DNA from: JAYFRL01 sp034925905
Lineage (GTDB): Bacteria > Bacillota > Clostridia > Lachnospirales > Anaerotignaceae
DNA: 64,000 nt
Assembly: GCA_034925905.1 (NCBI GenBank)
Contig: JAYFRL010000004.1
Location: 1 to 64,000, forward strand
Reading direction: 5' to 3'
Shown here: positions 17,698 through 27,281 of the stretch, in pieces
Numbering within the stretch: position 1 is the first letter of the stretch
How the letters are laid out: every line of letters starts with the position of its first letter
The notes under the pieces: generated by a model
Database searches by the model: none
Told to the model about the DNA's origin: nothing
Seen by the model: only the letters and a program-made list of their open reading frames with translations
Position numbers and translations under genes: made by a program

Positions 17698-17765
17698 ACC
17701 GTCCTCCAAACTTTGTTAGAAAAGCATAACTGTTTTTTATAAATGCTTATAAGTCGGTTCCAGTT

Positions 17766-19094
17766 TTAAAGCCTTTTTAAAAGATTCTCTCTTTCTGCTT
17801 CATAGCCCTTTTTGCCTAAAAGCGCAAACATATTTTTTTTATAACTTTCAACCCCTGGTTGATCAAAGGGGTTTACGCCTAAAATATACCCACTTATCCC
17901 GCATGCTTTTTCAAAGAAATAGATAAGATACCCAAGATGGTATTCATCTCTTTTGCCTATCTCCATTATTATGTTTGGCGCACCTCCGTCAACATGTGCC
18001 AAAAGGCTGCCCTCAAAAGCCTTTTGGTTTATATGGCTTATGTTTTCGCCCGAAAGATAGTTTAAACCATCTATATCCTCTTTAGATTTTTTAAGCTTTA
18101 TTTCACTCCTTGCTTCTTTAAACCACAATACCGTTTCAAATATATTTCTGCTGCCGTCTTGTATAAACTGGCCCATTGAATGGAGATCTGTGGAAAAAAT
18201 AAGGCTTGAAGGATATATTCCCTTTTTCCCCTTTCCTTCGCTTTCGCCAAAAAGCTGTTTATACCATTCGCCAAACATTTTTAAGTAAGGCTCATATGAT
18301 ACCAAAATCTCTATTTCTTTCCCGCTTTTCATAAGGCAATTCCTCATAACGGCATATTTCTCAGCATATCCCTTAAGCCCCGGTCTGTTGTCTTTATATG
18401 CGGCTAAAGCCCCCTGCATAACTAAATCTATGTCTATCCCAGCTACCGCCATAGGGAGAAGCCCGACAGAAGTGAGAACGGAATAACGTCCTCCTATATC
18501 GTCAGGTATAACAAATGTTTTATACCCTTTTTCATCTGAAAGCGCTTTAAGCACACCTTTTGATTTATCTGTGGTTACATATATCCTTTTTGAGGCTTCT
18601 TCCTCACCGTATTTTTTTTCAATAAGTTCTCTGAAAATCCTGAACGTTATGGCTGGCTCGATTGTCGTTCCTGATTTGGATATAACATTTATTGAAAACT
18701 CTCTGTCTCCAAGTATATTTATTATATCTGAAATATAATCCGAGCTTATATTGTTTCCAACAAAATAAATATCCGGGGTTTTCTTACTCAAATTGTTATA
18801 TAAAGCGGATTTTATAAAATCTATTGAGGCTGCGGCTCCAAGATAAGAACCTCCTATTCCTATAACAATAAAAACCTCACTGTCCGAAATTATTTTATCT
18901 GAACATTGTTTTATTCTTTGAAATTCTTCTTTATCGTAGGCTTCAGGATAATCTATCCATCCGATATAATTTGAACCTTCTCCGCTTTTATCCTCCAAGG
19001 TTTTATTAAACAAAGCGGCTAGCGGCAGAAGTTTTTCAAAATCAGCTTTATCTATAAAATTTTCGGCATTTTTTAGACTTAAAGCAAAAGGCAT
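17766..19094 (-). CDS. pgi: Glucose-6-phosphate isomerase
   Basis: This 442-residue SIS-fold enzyme interconverts glucose-6-P and fructose-6-P. It is the short form usual in Firmicutes. It contains GIGGSYLGA near 79-87, SKSGTTIEPA for phosphate binding, the family signature starting DDIGGRYS near 198 and a C-terminal GVNPFDQPGVE segment with the catalytic region. AAGGAGG precedes the ATG. Its own promoter is visible upstream. Confidence 0.96.
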   Translation of the reverse strand: MPFALSLKNAENFIDKADFEKLLPLAALFNKTLEDKSGEGSNYIGWIDYPEAYDKEEFQRIKQCSDKIISDSEVFIVIGIGGSYLGAAASIDFIKSALYNNLSKKTPDIYFVGNNISSDYISDIINILGDREFSINVISKSGTTIEPAITFRIFRELIEKKYGEEEASKRIYVTTDKSKGVLKALSDEKGYKTFVIPDDIGGRYSVLTSVGLLPMAVAGIDIDLVMQGALAAYKDNRPGLKGYAEKYAVMRNCLMKSGKEIEILVSYEPYLKMFGEWYKQLFGESEGKGKKGIYPSSLIFSTDLHSMGQFIQDGSRNIFETVLWFKEARSEIKLKKSKEDIDGLNYLSGENISHINQKAFEGSLLAHVDGGAPNIIMEIGKRDEYHLGYLIYFFEKACGISGYILGVNPFDQPGVESYKKNMFALLGKKGYEAERENLLKRL

Positions 19095-19139
19095 ATTCTT
19101 CCTCCTTAATCAACAAAAATAATCTATTCGTTTTATTTA

Positions 19140-19168
19140 ATTATAATTATTATTATAAGCATTTACAA
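19140..19168 (-). promoter_or_regulatory. Promoter of pgi
   Basis: TTGTAA (19163-19168) and TATAAT (19140-19145) on the minus strand are 17 bases apart. Confidence 0.55.
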
Positions 19169-19355
19169 TAAAATACTTTTTAAGCCCGGGATTTAATCAA
19201 AATAATCTCATATATCATGGGCTAAAGAATATTATTATAAAAAAGGGGCGTTTATAGCAAGGCTAAGTTTTTTATGACAATCTGATTTTTTAAGTCAATA
19301 TATATCATTAATTTCATTTTGCAGAGCTTTTTTTAACAATATCTCACAAAATGTA

Positions 19356-19384
19356 TTAACAAAATATAAAGATTGTGATAGAAT
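19356..19384 (+). promoter_or_regulatory. Promoter of the unknown gene and cstA
   Basis: TTAACA (19356-19361) and TAGAAT (19379-19384) are 17 bases apart, about 50 bases before the GTG start. Confidence 0.55.
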
Positions 19385-19434
19385 ATACGTGAGTAATGTA
19401 AAAAAACTATATAGAATTTTTAAGGGGGGCTGAT

Positions 19435-19938
19435 GTGAAAAAAGAAAAATCGGAAATACTCGACTCATTGCTTGAGTCTTACGAAGCCTATTTTGACATA
19501 AGGAGGAATGTTGAAATAGAAAACCTGCTCTTTAACGCTGAAGCCGAATTCCATTCGCGCTCCGAAAAGTATATTCTTGTTAAGTCTGCTAAGATTTGGG
19601 CTGCTGAATCAAATGAATATGCATATTTTTTGTTAAGTGACAGGCTCGCTCCAAGCGATTGGTCAAAAGCAAGGGATGCAGTTTTGCAAGAAAGCAAACG
19701 CCGAATAAAGCCTCATAAAGAACACATGTATTCTTTTGTTACACTTATTATAATTGCCGATTATATCGACGAGGACATCAGAAGGGAAATAAAAAGATTT
19801 TCATATCAAAAAAACTTTTTATTTTCCATACACGGCTGGATGGAATTCCGCTCTGCCGCGCTTGATTTGTCTGACGGCAGTATAATAACAAACAGACGAG
19901 GTAAAAGTCTTTTAAAAGTTTTAAATGGTATAATCTGA
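19435..19938 (+). CDS. Conserved-looking protein of unknown function upstream of cstA
   Basis: This 167-residue soluble protein has no signal peptide or membrane helix. It begins with GTG behind a strong AAGGGGGGC ribosome site. The first half is charged and helical, with LLESYEAYFDIRRN near 13-26 and several aromatic residues. The end (SIHGWMEFRSAALDLSDG, then a basic NRRGKSL tail) looks folded. I do not recognise a family. It lies 34 bases before cstA with one promoter for both, so a role linked to CstA expression or activity is a reasonable inference only. Confidence 0.75.
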   Translation: MKKEKSEILDSLLESYEAYFDIRRNVEIENLLFNAEAEFHSRSEKYILVKSAKIWAAESNEYAYFLLSDRLAPSDWSKARDAVLQESKRRIKPHKEHMYSFVTLIIIADYIDEDIRREIKRFSYQKNFLFSIHGWMEFRSAALDLSDGSIITNRRGKSLLKVLNGII

Positions 19939-19972
19939 TTATTCATTATCGATTTTTGAAAGGGGCGTAATT

Positions 19973-21655
19973 ATGAGTTCATTAGTAATATTGTTAATTG
20001 CTACAGTAGCATTAGTATTAGGCTATATATTCTATGGAGGCTGGCTTTCAAAACAATGGGGTGTTGAAAAAGACAGACCTACCCCCGCACACACCGATTA
20101 TGACGGAAGAGATTATTGTCCTGCAAAAGCACCTGTTCTTTTAGGCCATCACTTTGCTTCAATAGCCGGAGCCGGTCCTATAAACGGACCTATCCAGGCT
20201 GCTATCTTCGGTTGGATTCCTGTTTTTCTTTGGATAGTACTCGGAGGTATTTTCTTTGGAGCAGTTCAAGATTTTTCGGCAATTTTTGCTTCAATCCGCC
20301 ACAAAGGAAAATCAATAGGCCATGTTATTGAACAAAATGTTGGCCCTCGTGCAAAAAAACTTTTTTTTATTTTTTCATATCTCACATTGCTCTTAGTTGT
20401 TGCAGCGTTTGCAAGTATTGTTGTAGGAACATTTAACGGATTTACCGCTGACGGAGCCCTGGTTCCTGCAAATGGTTCAACAGCTACAATATCAATGCTC
20501 TTCATAGTTATATCTGTTATATTTGGTTTCGTTGTTTATCGTAAAAATGCTCCTCTGGGCGTTTCTACGATTGCTGGTGTTTTAGGAATTATACTTTGTA
20601 TTGTTATCGGTCTTAATTTCCCTGTTTATTTCTCATCAACAGTATGGCTTATCGTTATACTTATTTACATATTTGTTGCTTCAGTCACTCCCGTTTGGAT
20701 ACTCCTTCAGCCAAGAGACTACTTAAATTCATTTCTTCTTTATGGAATGATGATTGCAGCTTTTATAGGCATTATATTTACCAATCCTTCAGTTGAGCTT
20801 CCCGCATTTGCAGGTTTTACAGGCATAACCGGAAAAAGTCAGCTTTTCCCGATGCTTTTCATAACAGTTGCCTGCGGAGCTATTTCTGGGTTCCATAGCC
20901 TTGTTGGTTCAGGAACAACAGCTAAACAGCTTGACAAAGAGTCAGATGCAAGACCTATAGGATACGGCGGAATGCTTATTGAATGCTTGCTGGCCATTAT
21001 AGCTCTTATAACAGTCGGCATTCTTTTCAAAGATGGGGCTATGCCAAGCGGAACACCTACCCAGGTTTTTGCAACTGGTGTTGCAACTATGATTTCTAAT
21101 TTGGGAATAGGCAATGTTTATGATGTTGCATATGCAATAATTATACTTGCTGTTTCTGCTTTCTGCCTTACATCCTTGGATACTGCAACAAGGCTTGCTC
21201 GTTATATGCTTCAGGAACTCTTTGTTTCTGAAAATGAAGACCCTGCAAAACTTACGGGTATTAAAAAGCTTTTTGCGAATCCATATTTTTCAACCTTAGT
21301 AACAGTTCTTATTGGAGGCGCAATGGCTGTTGGCGGATATGCAAAAATATGGCCGCTCTTTGGTTCTGCAAACCAGTTGCTCGCCGCTCTTGCTCTCCTT
21401 GCAGCAGCAGCTTGGCTTGGAAATATAGGTAAAAACAACAAAATGTTCATCTTCCCAATGGCATTTATGCTTGTTGCAACAATATCTGCTCTTGTTATAA
21501 CATTTATAAACAACGTAAAGAAACTTTCAAGCGGGGCAGGAACAATGTCTGCAGAAGGACTTCAGATATTATTCATAGTTCTTCTCATAATCCTTGCTGT
21601 TAATCTTTCGATTGAAGGAATTAAAACACTCTACACCAAGAAAAAAGCTGAATAA
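19973..21655 (+). CDS. cstA: Carbon starvation protein CstA family transporter
   Basis: This 560-residue integral membrane protein has many hydrophobic helices. It carries the family hallmarks ATVALVLGYIFYG at the N-terminus, GHHFASIAGAGPI with the PI motif, and FHSLVGSGTTAKQL in the middle. CstA-type proteins take up pyruvate and, in some species, peptides. The chain is shorter than the E. coli protein (about 700 residues), as is common in Firmicutes. AAAGGGGCG precedes the ATG, and a strong terminator follows. Confidence 0.93.
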   Translation: MSSLVILLIATVALVLGYIFYGGWLSKQWGVEKDRPTPAHTDYDGRDYCPAKAPVLLGHHFASIAGAGPINGPIQAAIFGWIPVFLWIVLGGIFFGAVQDFSAIFASIRHKGKSIGHVIEQNVGPRAKKLFFIFSYLTLLLVVAAFASIVVGTFNGFTADGALVPANGSTATISMLFIVISVIFGFVVYRKNAPLGVSTIAGVLGIILCIVIGLNFPVYFSSTVWLIVILIYIFVASVTPVWILLQPRDYLNSFLLYGMMIAAFIGIIFTNPSVELPAFAGFTGITGKSQLFPMLFITVACGAISGFHSLVGSGTTAKQLDKESDARPIGYGGMLIECLLAIIALITVGILFKDGAMPSGTPTQVFATGVATMISNLGIGNVYDVAYAIIILAVSAFCLTSLDTATRLARYMLQELFVSENEDPAKLTGIKKLFANPYFSTLVTVLIGGAMAVGGYAKIWPLFGSANQLLAALALLAAAAWLGNIGKNNKMFIFPMAFMLVATISALVITFINNVKKLSSGAGTMSAEGLQILFIVLLIILAVNLSIEGIKTLYTKKKAE

Positions 21656-21667
21656 TAATTAAAATTA

Positions 21668-21700
21668 AAAGTCCGCCAAATATTTGGCGGACTTTTTTTA
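21668..21700. terminator. Bidirectional terminator between cstA and glmS
   Basis: A 13-bp stem (21668-21680 with 21683-21695) has T-runs on both strands. It lies 13 bases after the cstA stop and 20 bases after the glmS stop. Confidence 0.92.
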
Positions 21701-21720
21701 TTTTCGTCTAATCTTAATAT

Positions 21721-23547
21721 TTATTCAACTGTAACAGACTTTGCTAAATTTCTGGGCATGTCAACATCGCAACCTCTTAAAACAGCCATTTGATATGCAA
21801 ACAACTGCATGGGAACCACGTCCAAAGCGGCAGTAAATATATCGTCAATATTTGGTATGTATATTGTTTTGTCAGCCTCTTTTTCTATATCTTTGTTTTC
21901 TTCCCTTGTAAGAGCTATAACGCTAGCGCCTCTTGCCTTAACTTCTTTTATATTGCTTACAAGCTTTTCATATAGCTTTGACTGGGTAGCGAAAGCAATA
22001 ACAAGTGTTCCGTTTTCAATTAATGATATTGTACCGTGCTTCAGTTCTCCGGCAGCATAAGCTTCACTATGGATATATGATATTTCTTTAAGCTTTAATG
22101 AAGCTTCCATAGCAGACGCATAATCCATTCCTCTGCCTATTATAAAAACATCCTCTGCTTTATAATATACTCCGGCTAACTCTTCCATATATTTTTTTAA
22201 GTTAAGCATACCGGAAATAAACTCCGGGATCTTTGAAAGGTCTGATGTAAGCTTTAAAAAATAATCTTTATCTATGGTATTTCTAACCTTTGCAAAATAC
22301 AAAGCTATAATATAAAGAACGGCAAGCTGAGTTATATATCCTTTTGTTGTGGCAACCGCAATTTCCGGACCAGCCCATGTATACAGTACATGGTCACTTT
22401 CTCTGGCAATTGAGCTTCCAACAACATTTACTATTGAAATAACCTTTATTCCATTCCTCTTAGCCTCTCTAAGTGCAGCCAAAGTATCCGCAGTCTCGCC
22501 AGACTGGCTTATTATTATACACACATCGTTTTTATCCAAAATAGGATTCCTATACCTAAACTCTGAGGCAAGATCAACTTCAGTTGGTATCCTTGTAAGC
22601 TCCTCCATAGCGTATTTACCGCAGACTCCTGCGTGCCATGCGCTTCCGCAGGCAACTATGTGCACCCTGTTTATATTTTTTATAAAATCGTCTGAAAGTT
22701 TTATTTCATTGATATTGACATTCCCATCCTTAATTCTTGAAGATATCGCATTCTTAAATGCTTTAGGCTGTTCCATTATTTCTTTCATCATGAAATATTC
22801 ATAGCCTTCTTTTTCTGCTGCCGAAACGCTCCAATCAACAGAGTATATATCTTTTTCTAAAGGATGCTTCTGCATATCAACTATACTTATGCTATCTTTT
22901 CTAAGCGATACTATCTCGTTGTCATTAAGAAGGTAATATTTTCTTGTATATTCTAAGAGTGCCGGTATATCCGAAGCTATATAATTTTCACCTTCTCCGA
23001 TACCAATAATAAGAGGCGAATCCTTCCTTACCGCCAATATTTCGTTAGGATTTTCGAGGGAAAGGATTCCCAGGGCATATGACCCACGCACCATTTTTAT
23101 AACAGCTATAAGAGTATCAACCATATCCCCATTATATAAATACTCTAAAAGCTGGGAGACAACCTCCGTGTCAGTATCTGATACAAACTTAAAACCATTT
23201 TCAGTTAAAAGCTTTTTAAGCTCAACATAGTTTTCAATTATGCCATTATGTACAACAGCAAATCTACCGTTTTGGCTTATATGAGGATGGCTGTTTATAT
23301 CGCTTGGTATGCCATGTGTTGCCCATCTCGTATGCCCTATTCCCGTTATCCCTTCAATTTTTTCGAAACTTTCAACTTTTGCACTTAAATCCTTAAGTCT
23401 GCCTTTTGTTTTTATTATATCTATTTTATCTCTGTCTATAAGGGCTATGCCCGCAGAATCATATCCTCTGTATTCAAGCTTTTTTAAACCATTCAAAAGA
23501 AATGGAGCCGCTTGATTATTTCCTATATATACAACTATTCCACACAT
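21721..23547 (-). CDS. glmS: Glutamine--fructose-6-phosphate aminotransferase (isomerising)
   Basis: This 608-residue enzyme makes glucosamine-6-phosphate for peptidoglycan. After removal of Met1, Cys2 (MCGIVVYIG) is the glutaminase nucleophile. The glutaminase domain spans about 1-235, and two SIS isomerase domains follow, with SQSGETADT and the canonical C-terminal AKSVTVE. The start at 23547 has GGAG upstream. A longer in-frame reading to 23658 would translate the ribozyme and put Cys2 inside the chain, so it is rejected. Expression is controlled by the ribozyme in its leader. Confidence 0.98.
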   Translation of the reverse strand: MCGIVVYIGNNQAAPFLLNGLKKLEYRGYDSAGIALIDRDKIDIIKTKGRLKDLSAKVESFEKIEGITGIGHTRWATHGIPSDINSHPHISQNGRFAVVHNGIIENYVELKKLLTENGFKFVSDTDTEVVSQLLEYLYNGDMVDTLIAVIKMVRGSYALGILSLENPNEILAVRKDSPLIIGIGEGENYIASDIPALLEYTRKYYLLNDNEIVSLRKDSISIVDMQKHPLEKDIYSVDWSVSAAEKEGYEYFMMKEIMEQPKAFKNAISSRIKDGNVNINEIKLSDDFIKNINRVHIVACGSAWHAGVCGKYAMEELTRIPTEVDLASEFRYRNPILDKNDVCIIISQSGETADTLAALREAKRNGIKVISIVNVVGSSIARESDHVLYTWAGPEIAVATTKGYITQLAVLYIIALYFAKVRNTIDKDYFLKLTSDLSKIPEFISGMLNLKKYMEELAGVYYKAEDVFIIGRGMDYASAMEASLKLKEISYIHSEAYAAGELKHGTISLIENGTLVIAFATQSKLYEKLVSNIKEVKARGASVIALTREENKDIEKEADKTIYIPNIDDIFTAALDVVPMQLFAYQMAVLRGCDVDMPRNLAKSVTVE

Positions 23548-23559
23548 ATTTATTCTCCT

Positions 23560-23720
23560 AAAATTATTTGTTTCACATGACTTAACTTCTATATTATACA
23601 AATCACTTCGTATATTTTGTATTAAGCCTTTCGCACCTGTGAAAAGCGCGGGAAGCATCCGCCGAAAATTCGATAAACTTCCTCCTCGTCAGCTTTTGTA
23701 AGCTCTGGCGCTGATAAATT
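23560..23720 (-). ncRNA. glmS ribozyme-riboswitch
   Basis: On the minus strand the core sequences of the glmS ribozyme are all present: A|GCGCCAGA at the cleavage site (between 23712 and 23711), GACGAGGAGGAAG, TTTATCGAATTTTCGGCGG and GCTTCCCG, with the 3' P4-type stem (TACAAA...TTTGTA) before the gene. In this class glucosamine-6-phosphate acts as cofactor for self-cleavage and so represses glmS. The 3' boundary is approximate. Confidence 0.95.
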
Positions 23721-23959
23721 ATAAGCTTTCTGCCCTCCTTTACATTATTATATTCGCAAATATAAGCGGACTGACTTTAAAAATGCATACGCTTTTTATT
23801 ATTACTTCAAATTTTTATCCACCTCCCCTTTCATTAATACAGAATTATATCATTAATGGTTTGTTTGGTAAAGTGTATCTTTAAATGCATAAGCGGAAAG
23901 TATCACAATAGCAAATAAATATAAATATACTAATATAAAAAGAATTACGGGTGATAAGT

Positions 23960-24268
23960 ATGTACACATTTTTTTATAAAACAAGAGAAGGTGATTCTAT
24001 AAGCAGTTTGGCTGAGAAGTTTAACATACCGGTTGATGTTCTTCTTGCAACAAACGGGTGGGATAAAGGGACTGAAATATCTGTCGGAGAATGGATAATA
24101 ATAACAAGCGACATAATGCCCACACCAAAATTTTATAAAGTCGTATCCCATGATTCGCTTCACAGCATAGCCGTGAAATTTAATACAACTATTGATGACC
24201 TTATTGAAATAAACGAATTGTCAAACCCCGATATAATTTATCCAGGCCAAGTATTAAAAATCTTATAA
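23960..24268 (+). CDS. Protein with two LysM domains
   Basis: This 102-residue protein consists almost only of two LysM repeats. The first (about 3-46) reads FYKTREGDSISSLAEKF, and the second (about 58-101) reads YKVVSHDSLHSIAVKF and ends PGQVLKIL. LysM binds peptidoglycan or chitin glycans. There is no signal peptide, so export is uncertain; similar short LysM proteins occur in Clostridia as spore or cell-wall proteins. I prefer ATG 23960; an in-frame GTG at 23951 has no ribosome site. Confidence 0.85.
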   Translation: MYTFFYKTREGDSISSLAEKFNIPVDVLLATNGWDKGTEISVGEWIIITSDIMPTPKFYKVVSHDSLHSIAVKFNTTIDDLIEINELSNPDIIYPGQVLKIL

Positions 24269-24300
24269 TAAACAGATTTTTATCCCCACTGATATAAAAC

Positions 24301-24330
24301 AAAAGGCAGGTTTAAGCCTGCCTTTTGTTT
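24301..24330. terminator. Bidirectional terminator between LysM gene and apgM
   Basis: A 10-bp stem (24301-24310 with 24317-24326) is followed by a T-rich tail. On the minus strand it overlaps the end of the apgM-like gene (24312). Confidence 0.8.
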
Positions 24331-25526
24331 AACAATTCATCCATTAATGTATAACCTTTATCAATGTATATCCCTGTGGATTTACCGGTTTTTTCATTAT
24401 ATGTCTTTATTCCCGAATCAATCTCCTTATTGCTTCTATATAAAACAAATGGAATTGGGTCTCTTACATGTGTTTTAACTGAAAGAGGTGTTGGATGATC
24501 CGGCATTATCAAAATGGAAAAATCTTCTCCCGCTTTTCTCATCGCCCAAACCAAAGGTCCCACTATGTCCTTATCTATAAATTCAATGGATTTTACTTTG
24601 TTTTCAAGCTCCCCTCTATGACCACATTCGTCAGGGGCTTCAACGTGGATATAAACAAAATCTTTCCCGTTTATTAAAAGCTCATCTATTGCTGCATTAC
24701 ATTTACCCGTATAGTTTGTATCGACATTTCCCGTTACTCCTTCAACGTCTATGCTGCTAAGCCCGGCAGAGATGCCTATTCCTTTAACAAGATCAACCGC
24801 CGATATAACAGAGCCGGAAAGCCCATACTTTTCTTTAAAATTTGGAAGCACAGCAGGTGTCCCTTCTCCCCAAAGCCATATTGAATTTGCCGGATGGAGA
24901 CCTTTTTTTATCCTCTCTTCATTAACCGGATGATTCTTTAAAAGCTCATAGCTTTTTTTCATAAGGCTTTTAACAAACTCATTTCGGGGCATATAATCTG
25001 TTATAACCTTATCGCTTATATCGTGAGGAGGTGTTAAGTTAAGATTGTTTTCACCATTATTCCAGACCATACAATGTCTATAGCTTATCCCGTTATAAAA
25101 TTTAAAGTTGTCCCCGGAAAGTTTCTCATTCAAATACTTTACAAGAACGGCAGCTTCTTTGGAGGATATTTCACCCGAACAATAGTCAATCATAACTTTG
25201 TTTTCATAAGGCTCATCTTCGGAAAGCGTTACAAGATTACATCTGAAAGAAATGTCTCCATCAAAAAGCTTAACTCCCATGCTGACCGTTTCCAACGGAG
25301 AACGTCCCGTATAATATTTCATGGGGTCATATCCCATAACTGATAAATTTGCAACATCGCTTCCGGGGTTCATTGACTCTGGAACCGTCCTAACCATTCC
25401 AACAACAGCTTTTGATGCAAGCATATCTATATTAGGTTTATTGGCTACTTCAAGGGGAGTTTTATTATTTAATTCTGGAACAGGATAATCCGCCATACCG
25501 TCTCCAAGCATAACTATATATTTCAA
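24312..25526 (-). CDS. apgM: Cofactor-independent phosphoglycerate mutase, ApgM type
   Basis: This 404-residue alkaline-phosphatase-superfamily protein shows the metal-binding LGDGMADYP at the start, NPGSDVANLSVMGYDP with the catalytic Ser, EAPDECGHRGE, and PDHPTPLSVKTH near the end. This is the archaeal-type mutase fold. Some bacterial members have been proposed to be homoserine kinases, so the substrate is not certain. The start is TTG 25526, eight bases after GGAG; the next in-frame ATG is at codon 6 and has no ribosome site. Confidence 0.85.
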   Translation of the reverse strand: MKYIVMLGDGMADYPVPELNNKTPLEVANKPNIDMLASKAVVGMVRTVPESMNPGSDVANLSVMGYDPMKYYTGRSPLETVSMGVKLFDGDISFRCNLVTLSEDEPYENKVMIDYCSGEISSKEAAVLVKYLNEKLSGDNFKFYNGISYRHCMVWNNGENNLNLTPPHDISDKVITDYMPRNEFVKSLMKKSYELLKNHPVNEERIKKGLHPANSIWLWGEGTPAVLPNFKEKYGLSGSVISAVDLVKGIGISAGLSSIDVEGVTGNVDTNYTGKCNAAIDELLINGKDFVYIHVEAPDECGHRGELENKVKSIEFIDKDIVGPLVWAMRKAGEDFSILIMPDHPTPLSVKTHVRDPIPFVLYRSNKEIDSGIKTYNEKTGKSTGIYIDKGYTLMDELLNKRQA

Positions 25527-25691
25527 GATACCAGCTCCTTTTAATACTGTATTAAGTATTATTATAAGGTATTTTTTTACATAATGTTATTCAAAAAATA
25601 GACGAATTTTATACCATTTTTTGTTATATTTCCACACAGAGAGCACAAGTTTACACGTACCAAATACATTTGGGAGAGTTTGTCCCTCACA

Positions 25692-25720
25692 CAAAAAATG
25701 GCCGTTATATACATAACGGC
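25692..25720 (-). terminator. Terminator of the amino-acid ABC operon
   Basis: An 8-bp stem (25701-25708 with 25713-25720) is followed on the minus strand by a T-run (25693-25698). It starts 16 bases after the stop codon of the ATPase gene. Confidence 0.8.
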
Positions 25721-25735
25721 ATAACAGAAATATAT

Positions 25736-26479
25736 TTATAAAACTTTCGCTAAAAATCCCTTTAATCTATCGCTCTTAGGGTTATTAAATATTTCGCAAG
25801 GAGTGCCTTCTTCCACAATTTTGCCTTCATCCATAAAAATTATCCTTGAAGCCACTTCTCTTGCAAACCCCATTTCATGTGTTACTACAACCATAGTCAT
25901 GTTAAGCTCTGCAAGATTTTTCATTACATCCAAAACATCGCCGACCATCTCAGGGTCTAGGGCGCTTGTCGGTTCATCGAAAAGCATAACTTCTGGGTTC
26001 ATGCAAAGAGCTCTAACTATTGCGACCCTTTGTTTTTGACCGCCGGAAAGCTGCGAAGGATAGGCATTTGCCCTGTCTGAAAGGTCTACAAGCTCCAAAT
26101 ATTTGATAGCCTTTTCTTCCGCTTCTTCTCTTGTCATTTTTTTAAGCTTTATAGGTACAATTGTCATGTTTTTTAAAACCGTCATATGCGGAAAAAGATT
26201 AAAATGCTGAAAAACCATGCCCATTTTCTGACGGTGGATATTTATATCAACTTTTTTATCTGTTATATCCACATCTTCAAAATATATCGAACCGCCCGTT
26301 GGCTCCTCAAGAAGATTAAGGCATCTTAAAAATGTTGATTTCCCAGAACCTGAAGGTCCTATTATAACAACAACTTCGCCTCTTTTTATTTTTGTGTCTA
26401 TCCCACAAAGAGCCTTTATACTGCCGAAGGTTTTTATAAGGTTTTCTGTTTTAATAATATATTCATGGTCAGTGGTCAC
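25736..26479 (-). CDS. Polar amino acid ABC transporter ATP-binding protein
   Basis: This 247-residue ATPase has Walker A GPSGSGKST, the signature LSGGQKQR, Walker B VMLFDEPTSALDP and the switch His in VVVTHEMGFA. It belongs to the GlnQ/HisP group. The start is GTG 26479, ten bases after GGAGG and 11 bases inside the permease gene. It probably powers the permease and binding protein upstream. Confidence 0.95.
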   Translation of the reverse strand: MTTDHEYIIKTENLIKTFGSIKALCGIDTKIKRGEVVVIIGPSGSGKSTFLRCLNLLEEPTGGSIYFEDVDITDKKVDINIHRQKMGMVFQHFNLFPHMTVLKNMTIVPIKLKKMTREEAEEKAIKYLELVDLSDRANAYPSQLSGGQKQRVAIVRALCMNPEVMLFDEPTSALDPEMVGDVLDVMKNLAELNMTMVVVTHEMGFAREVASRIIFMDEGKIVEEGTPCEIFNNPKSDRLKGFLAKVL

Positions 26480-27209
26480 TGCTTCTTAACCTCCTTTCCA
26501 GCTTGTTTACAAAGTAAGTCATTATACTTGTTAATATAAGATATATGATTGCAACTGTAAGGAGAGGCATATAAGCATCATAAGTTAAGCTTCTTATTAT
26601 ATCTCCGCCCTTTGTGAGGTCTTGTATAGCTATGTACCCGCATATGGCTGTTTCCTTCACCAAAACAATTATTTCGTTCCCAAGCGCAGGTAAAACATTC
26701 TTAAAAGCCTGTGGCATTATAACATATATCATTGATTGGAAAAAGTTAAAGCCAAGACTTCTGCCTGCTTCCATTTGGCCTTTATCTATGGACATTATTC
26801 CTGCTCTGAATATTTCGGCAACATATGCCCCGGAATTTATACCAAAAGCTAAAATCGCCACCATAATTTTATTGTTAATGCTTGAAAAAACTATATAATA
26901 CAATATCAAAAGCTGAACCATAGCCGGGGTTCCTCTTATAACAGTCAAATAAAGATTGCATATAAAATTCAATATCCCAAGAAACGAACTTTTGTTTTTC
27001 GAGTTTTTGTTAATATCATAGGTTGAGCGAACCATCGCAATCAAAAACCCCAGAAATATTCCAAGCAAAACAGCAAATAATGTTATTTTTAACGTATTAC
27101 CGAGGCCTTTTAATATGTATATATACCTGTCGTCTTTAATAAAGTTTCTGAACACCCTGTTTCCAAAGTTTTCAAAAAAGTTAGCATCAAGCAGAAATAA
27201 AGCATCCAT
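26469..27209 (-). CDS. Polar amino acid ABC transporter permease
   Basis: This 246-residue membrane protein belongs to the HisM/GlnP permease family. It has about five hydrophobic segments and the EAGRSLGFNFFQ sequence of the EAA loop, which contacts the ATPase. Only one permease gene is present, so it probably works as a homodimer. It lies between the binding protein gene and the ATPase gene. Confidence 0.94.
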   Translation of the reverse strand: MDALFLLDANFFENFGNRVFRNFIKDDRYIYILKGLGNTLKITLFAVLLGIFLGFLIAMVRSTYDINKNSKNKSSFLGILNFICNLYLTVIRGTPAMVQLLILYYIVFSSINNKIMVAILAFGINSGAYVAEIFRAGIMSIDKGQMEAGRSLGFNFFQSMIYVIMPQAFKNVLPALGNEIIVLVKETAICGYIAIQDLTKGGDIIRSLTYDAYMPLLTVAIIYLILTSIMTYFVNKLERRLRSSDH

Positions 27210-27238
27210 AAGGTACCTTCCTTTAAACTAAAATAACA

Positions 27239-27261
27239 CCCACCTCAAAAAAAGAGGTGGG
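27239..27261 (-). other. Hairpin between the binding-protein and permease genes
   Basis: An 8-bp GC-rich stem (27239-27246 with 27254-27261) has a 7-nt loop but no T-run after it on the minus strand. Hairpins at this position in ABC operons commonly stabilise the binding-protein part of the mRNA or attenuate read-through, giving more binding protein than permease. Confidence 0.6.
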
Positions 27262-27281
27262 CAGATTTAAAACTATATAAA

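Larger units (their letters stand above)
19095..19434. other. 340-base divergent intergenic region between pgi and the gene upstream of cstA
   Basis: It holds the pgi promoter (19140-19168, minus) and the promoter of the gene at 19435 (19356-19384, plus). The AT-rich middle (about 19190-19320) shows no further coding frame and no structured RNA that I recognise. Confidence 0.6.

Noticed and set aside
23548..23658. N-terminal extension of GlmS
   Set aside because: The region is the 3' part of the glmS ribozyme, and Cys2 must be exposed at the N-terminus.
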